A program made the translations under genes and the position numbers. This document shows, in pieces, positions 61,156-64,000 of a stretch of DNA of 64,000 nt (its first letter is position 1; the number at the start of each line of letters is the position of its first letter). The stretch spans positions 1 to 64,000 of the forward strand of contig MPMI01000019.1 in NCBI GenBank assembly GCA_002238415.1, written 5' to 3'. This DNA is from Desulfurellaceae bacterium bin18 (GTDB lineage Bacteria; Desulfobacterota; Binatia; Bin18). The notes under the pieces were generated by a model. It worked only from the letters and a program-made list of their open reading frames with translations. It was not told where the DNA came from and searched no databases.

Positions 61156-62166
61156 ATGAATAGCTTCTCGCACTTCGCGACCCAATCACTAGCTGGCGAG
61201 TTACTGTCGCGTGAAGACGCCTTCGCTGTTTTACGCACATCCGACGAGGAGTTATCCGACCTGCTGCATGCGGCCTTCACGGTGCGAGAAAAGTTCTTCG
61301 GGCGCAAGGTCAAGATTTGTGTCTTACAAAATGCTCGCAGCGGCTTATGCCCGGAAGATTGCAATTACTGTTCGCAGTCCTCCATCTCCAAAGCTCCGAT
61401 TGACAAATACCGCCTGCTCTCAACGGACGAACTGCTTGCCGGAGCACGCAAGGCGGCCCAGGCAGGCGCCCGTCGCTATTGCATGGTTGCTAGCGGACGT
61501 GGCCCCAGCGAGCGCGATGTTGCTCATCTGACCGCGGCGACACGCCAGATCAAAGCCGAGTTTCCCGGCCTGGAGATTTGTGTCTCTCTGGGGCTCATGA
61601 GTGAACCCCAGGCCCGCGCACTCAAAGACTCCGGCGTCGGCTGGGTCAACCACAACCTCAACACCAGCCGTGAGTTCTACGCGGAGATCTGCTCAACGCA
61701 TACCTATGAGGATCGGGTTGAGACCGTCAAAAACGTCAAGCGAGCCGGGTTATCCACGTGTAGCGGCGGTATTATCGGCATGGGTGAAAAAGACGAGGAC
61801 ATCGTTGAGTTAGCCTACGCCGTCCGGGAGCTGGGCATTGACTCCGTGCCGGTTAATTTCCTGTATCCCATTGACGGCACGCCCCTCGGTTCGCGTAAGG
61901 ATTTCAATCCCGTTCGCGGTCTCAAGGCGCTCTGTCTGATGCGCTTCCTGAATCCGCGTAGCGAAATCCGTATGGCTGCGGGACGCGAACTCTATCTCGG
62001 CCAATGGTCGGGCTTAGCCTTCTATCCAGCGAACTCGATTTTTGTTGAAGGCTATCTCACCACTCCGGGCCAGCAGGCCCAGGACGCCCATCAACTCGTT
62101 GAAGCCGCCGGGTTTGAGGTAGAGCAAGAAGACGTGCCGAGCGAAGAAGCGCGCAGTGGAGTATAG
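61156..62166 (+). CDS. bioB: biotin synthase
   Basis: A 336-residue radical-SAM enzyme inserting sulfur into dethiobiotin. The C-x3-C-x2-C cluster is in SGLCPEDCNYCSQS. Downstream family motifs include NHNLNTSREFY, CSGGIIGMGE, NFLYPIDGTPL and the 2Fe-2S region near AAGRELYLG. ATG 61156 follows GAAAGGGAAAAC. Last gene of the bioFADB operon. Confidence 0.97.
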   Translation: MNSFSHFATQSLAGELLSREDAFAVLRTSDEELSDLLHAAFTVREKFFGRKVKICVLQNARSGLCPEDCNYCSQSSISKAPIDKYRLLSTDELLAGARKAAQAGARRYCMVASGRGPSERDVAHLTAATRQIKAEFPGLEICVSLGLMSEPQARALKDSGVGWVNHNLNTSREFYAEICSTHTYEDRVETVKNVKRAGLSTCSGGIIGMGEKDEDIVELAYAVRELGIDSVPVNFLYPIDGTPLGSRKDFNPVRGLKALCLMRFLNPRSEIRMAAGRELYLGQWSGLAFYPANSIFVEGYLTTPGQQAQDAHQLVEAAGFEVEQEDVPSEEARSGV

Positions 62167-62263
62167 GCTCTTCCTCTGCATCTCCTCCCCTCTTCCATCC
62201 CACGTCCAGGAACTTGAGCAGTCTCGGCATAGCTGGTAGGCGTGCCAGGGAGGGGGATATCCT

Positions 62264-63286
62264 ATGCGTACGTCTGTGTATTGGCTCGTCACTGCCTGTC
62301 TGGTGCTCTTGAGCGTTCCGACGCAAGCCGAAGAAAAGAAGCCGGCTATTCGCTTTGGCCTGCAAGTCGCGCAACAGCAAACCACGGTCGAAGAACTCAA
62401 GGACGTGTGGCAGGAAGCCGAGGCCCTGGGTTTCGATACCTTGTGGGTGAACGATCACCTGCTGCCCAGCGTAGGTCCGTCCGACGGGGCCATGCTTGAG
62501 TCCTGGACCTTGCTCGGGGCAATGGCGGCCTCCACCTCAAAAATCCAGATTGGCTGTATGGTGACGAGCAATACCTTTCGCCATCCGTCCATCCTGGCAA
62601 AAATGGCGACCACGGTGGATCATCTGAGCAACGGTCGGCTTATTTTTGGTATTGGCTCAGGCTGGTTCAAACGTGAGCACGAAGCGTACGGGGTCGAGTT
62701 CTCTACGATGAAAGGCCGCGCCCGGCGGCTGGATGAAGCGCTGCAAGTGATCACCAAGCTCTGGCAAGCCAACCCGACCGCGTCGCATACGGGCAAATAT
62801 TACTCGCTGGTGGACGCACCATTTGTCCCGAAGCCGGTGCAGCAACCAATGCCACCGATTATGATTGGTGGGGTCGGTGAAAAGTTGACCCTACCGATTG
62901 TCGCCCGCTATGCCCAGATGTGGAACGTGCCGATTCTTTCGCCCAGTCAGTTTGCCAAAAAGAACCAAGTATTGGAGCAATACTGCGCGGATATCAACCG
63001 AGACTGTAGCGAGATTGAACGCTCCTATCTGACTCCGATGTACCTCAATCCGAGCCCCGAAGCGCTGCAACGGGTGCTGCAACGGGCGATGACCATGCGC
63101 GGTCTGACTGAGTCGGAAGCACGCCGGACGATTCTCGCCGGTACGCCGGCTGAAATCCGCACGCAACTCCAGGCGTATATCGATATTGGCGTCACCCACT
63201 TCATTATTAATCTGCGGCGTCCGGGCCTGTACGATCGAGAGGCCGTGCGTGTCTTTGCCACGGAGGTCATGCCGGCCCTGCGCTAG
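62264..63286 (+). CDS. LLM/F420-type oxidoreductase with an N-terminal signal peptide
   Basis: A 340-residue luciferase-like protein. Residues 1-23 form a Sec-type signal peptide ending at TQAEE (RTSVYWLVTACLVLLSVPTQA). The barrel follows: FDTLWVNDHLLPSVG, SNGRLIFGIGSGWFKREHEAYG and PVQQPMPPIMIGGVGEKL, then QLQAYIDIGVTHFIINLRRP. The GSGWF motif is typical of F420 users. Export of a flavin/deazaflavin enzyme is unusual because such cofactors are cytoplasmic. A Cys in the signal (TACLVLL) is not in lipobox position. GGAGGGGGATATCCT precedes the ATG. Confidence 0.87.
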   Translation: MRTSVYWLVTACLVLLSVPTQAEEKKPAIRFGLQVAQQQTTVEELKDVWQEAEALGFDTLWVNDHLLPSVGPSDGAMLESWTLLGAMAASTSKIQIGCMVTSNTFRHPSILAKMATTVDHLSNGRLIFGIGSGWFKREHEAYGVEFSTMKGRARRLDEALQVITKLWQANPTASHTGKYYSLVDAPFVPKPVQQPMPPIMIGGVGEKLTLPIVARYAQMWNVPILSPSQFAKKNQVLEQYCADINRDCSEIERSYLTPMYLNPSPEALQRVLQRAMTMRGLTESEARRTILAGTPAEIRTQLQAYIDIGVTHFIINLRRPGLYDREAVRVFATEVMPALR

Positions 63287-63334
63287 TGTCGTTCCGTTCG
63301 CTTTGACACTGCCTGCAATTTTCTCCAAGCTCAC

Positions 63335-64000
63335 ATGGCCATGTCCCCCCAACGCCGCGCCCTACTGCTGATGATTCTGACGGCCCTGGTGTGGGCCGGT
63401 CTGTTTCCAACCGGGAAAGTCGCCCTGCGCAGCATCCCGCCCTTTCCGTTTGCGGCCATTCGTCTGACTATTGGCGCAGCGCTACTCTTTCTCTATCTCC
63501 ATCGCAAGAACGACGCGCAGGAAATGCCGGTCAACTGGACACCCCGCCTGGTCGGCAGTTTTCTCTTTCTCGGTTTTACCGGCTATCTGCTGTCTGTGGG
63601 CGGCAGCTATCAGGGGCTGCGTTTAACCACGGCCACGAATGCGGCCCTGCTCAACGCGGCGTCGCCGATTGCCATTGCGCTCCTGGCCGCCATATTCCTG
63701 AGAGAGAAGATGTCGGCTAAGATGCTCTTGGGCATTGTCATCTCCATTGTTGGCGTTGGGGTGATTGTTGCGCGGGGCTCGTGGCAGGTCATTACCGCCA
63801 GCGCGTACAACCCGGGCGATCTGATTATTGTGGCCACGCTGTTTGCCTGGGGTATCTATACGACCTACGGCCGCCACCTCATGCGGGTGGTTTCTCCACT
63901 GGCGGCAACGACCTATGCCTATATTGCCGGGGCAACGTATTTGCTCATTGCCTGCTGGCTGACCGAGTGGGAGGGCTGGCAGGTTGCCGAAACGCGCTGG
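63335..64000 (+). CDS. EamA/DMT-family transporter, partial (runs off right edge)
   Basis: From ATG 63335 an open frame of 222 codons continues to the window end. Several hydrophobic helices are visible: LLLMILTALVWAGLFPTGK, a helix around IRLTIGAALLFLYLH, LVGSFLFLGFTGYLLSVGG, then LLNAASPIAIALLAAIFLRE and MLLGIVISIVGVGVIVARG. These are the EamA pattern (WAGxFxxGK, TNAALLNAASPI, LxEKxS). It would export metabolites or drugs. The second EamA half is cut off. Confidence 0.88.
   Translation, partial: MAMSPQRRALLLMILTALVWAGLFPTGKVALRSIPPFPFAAIRLTIGAALLFLYLHRKNDAQEMPVNWTPRLVGSFLFLGFTGYLLSVGGSYQGLRLTTATNAALLNAASPIAIALLAAIFLREKMSAKMLLGIVISIVGVGVIVARGSWQVITASAYNPGDLIIVATLFAWGIYTTYGRHLMRVVSPLAATTYAYIAGATYLLIACWLTEWEGWQVAETRW

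Overview
The window is GC-rich DNA from a free-living bacterium. It carries many luciferase-like flavin monooxygenases (LLM), VOC, BKACE, Amidohydro_2, hydantoinase and PQQ dehydrogenase genes, plus a prfA-prmC-murA-hisD-hisB run. This mix resembles uncultured Tectomicrobia/Entotheonella, Binatota or Desulfobacterota-like lineages; that placement is inference, because no rRNA gene or marker tree is available here. No rRNA, complete tRNA or CRISPR array was seen.

Layout. 1-1.1 kb: an IS4-type transposase running off the left edge. 1.3-16.5 kb: catabolic and detoxification genes (LLM + hydrolase + VOC operon ended by a strong terminator, PQQ dehydrogenase, Rieske oxygenase group, SDR, second LLM, GST, truncated haemoglobin, M24 peptidase) and ribosomal protein L31. 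16.6-22.0 kb: prfA-prmC-murA-hisD-hisB. 22.0-29.7 kb: an accessory block that separates hisB from hisH. It begins with a 3' tmRNA-like fragment and holds a nuclease with a possible reader domain, a crotonase, a broken LLM, a lipoprotein, a possible ADP-ribosyltransferase, an LLM-amidohydrolase-YghU operon and an orphan antitoxin. 29.8-33.6 kb: hisH-hisA-(CBS, cysteine hydrolase)-hisF. 33.6-43.2 kb: BKACE, CinA-like, phosphoesterase, Tat aldo-keto/ferredoxin protein, moaC, a histone-tail-like protein, a dehydrogenase, a histidine kinase and an LLM. 43.2-50.8 kb: two hyuA and one hyuB with a membrane phosphoesterase. 57.9-62.2 kb: biotin operon bioF-bioA-bioD-bioB. 62.3-64 kb: an LLM with a signal peptide and the start of an EamA transporter.

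The best candidate for an undescribed system is the AT-richer cluster at 51.0-56.6 kb, all on the minus strand. It holds an Xre-HTH/dynamin-like GTPase fusion (747 aa), a DUF4258-type small protein, a SIR2-like protein and a YgiT-type zinc-finger protein. DUF4258 and YgiT genes are commonly adjacent toxin-antitoxin-like partners. Here the SIR2-like gene lies between them, and a second, truncated copy of the DUF4258 5' end lies on the far side of the dynamin gene. The dynamin gene has a near-consensus sigma-70 promoter and a 6-bp palindrome that could be its own operator. I read this as a probable defence or stress module assembled inside a toxin-antitoxin cassette; the function is inferred.

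Several dispersed palindromic repeat families sit in the intergenic gaps. Two genes that run off the window ends (transposase, EamA transporter), a broken LLM and a 47-residue hydrophobic ORF were found by reading the sequence directly.
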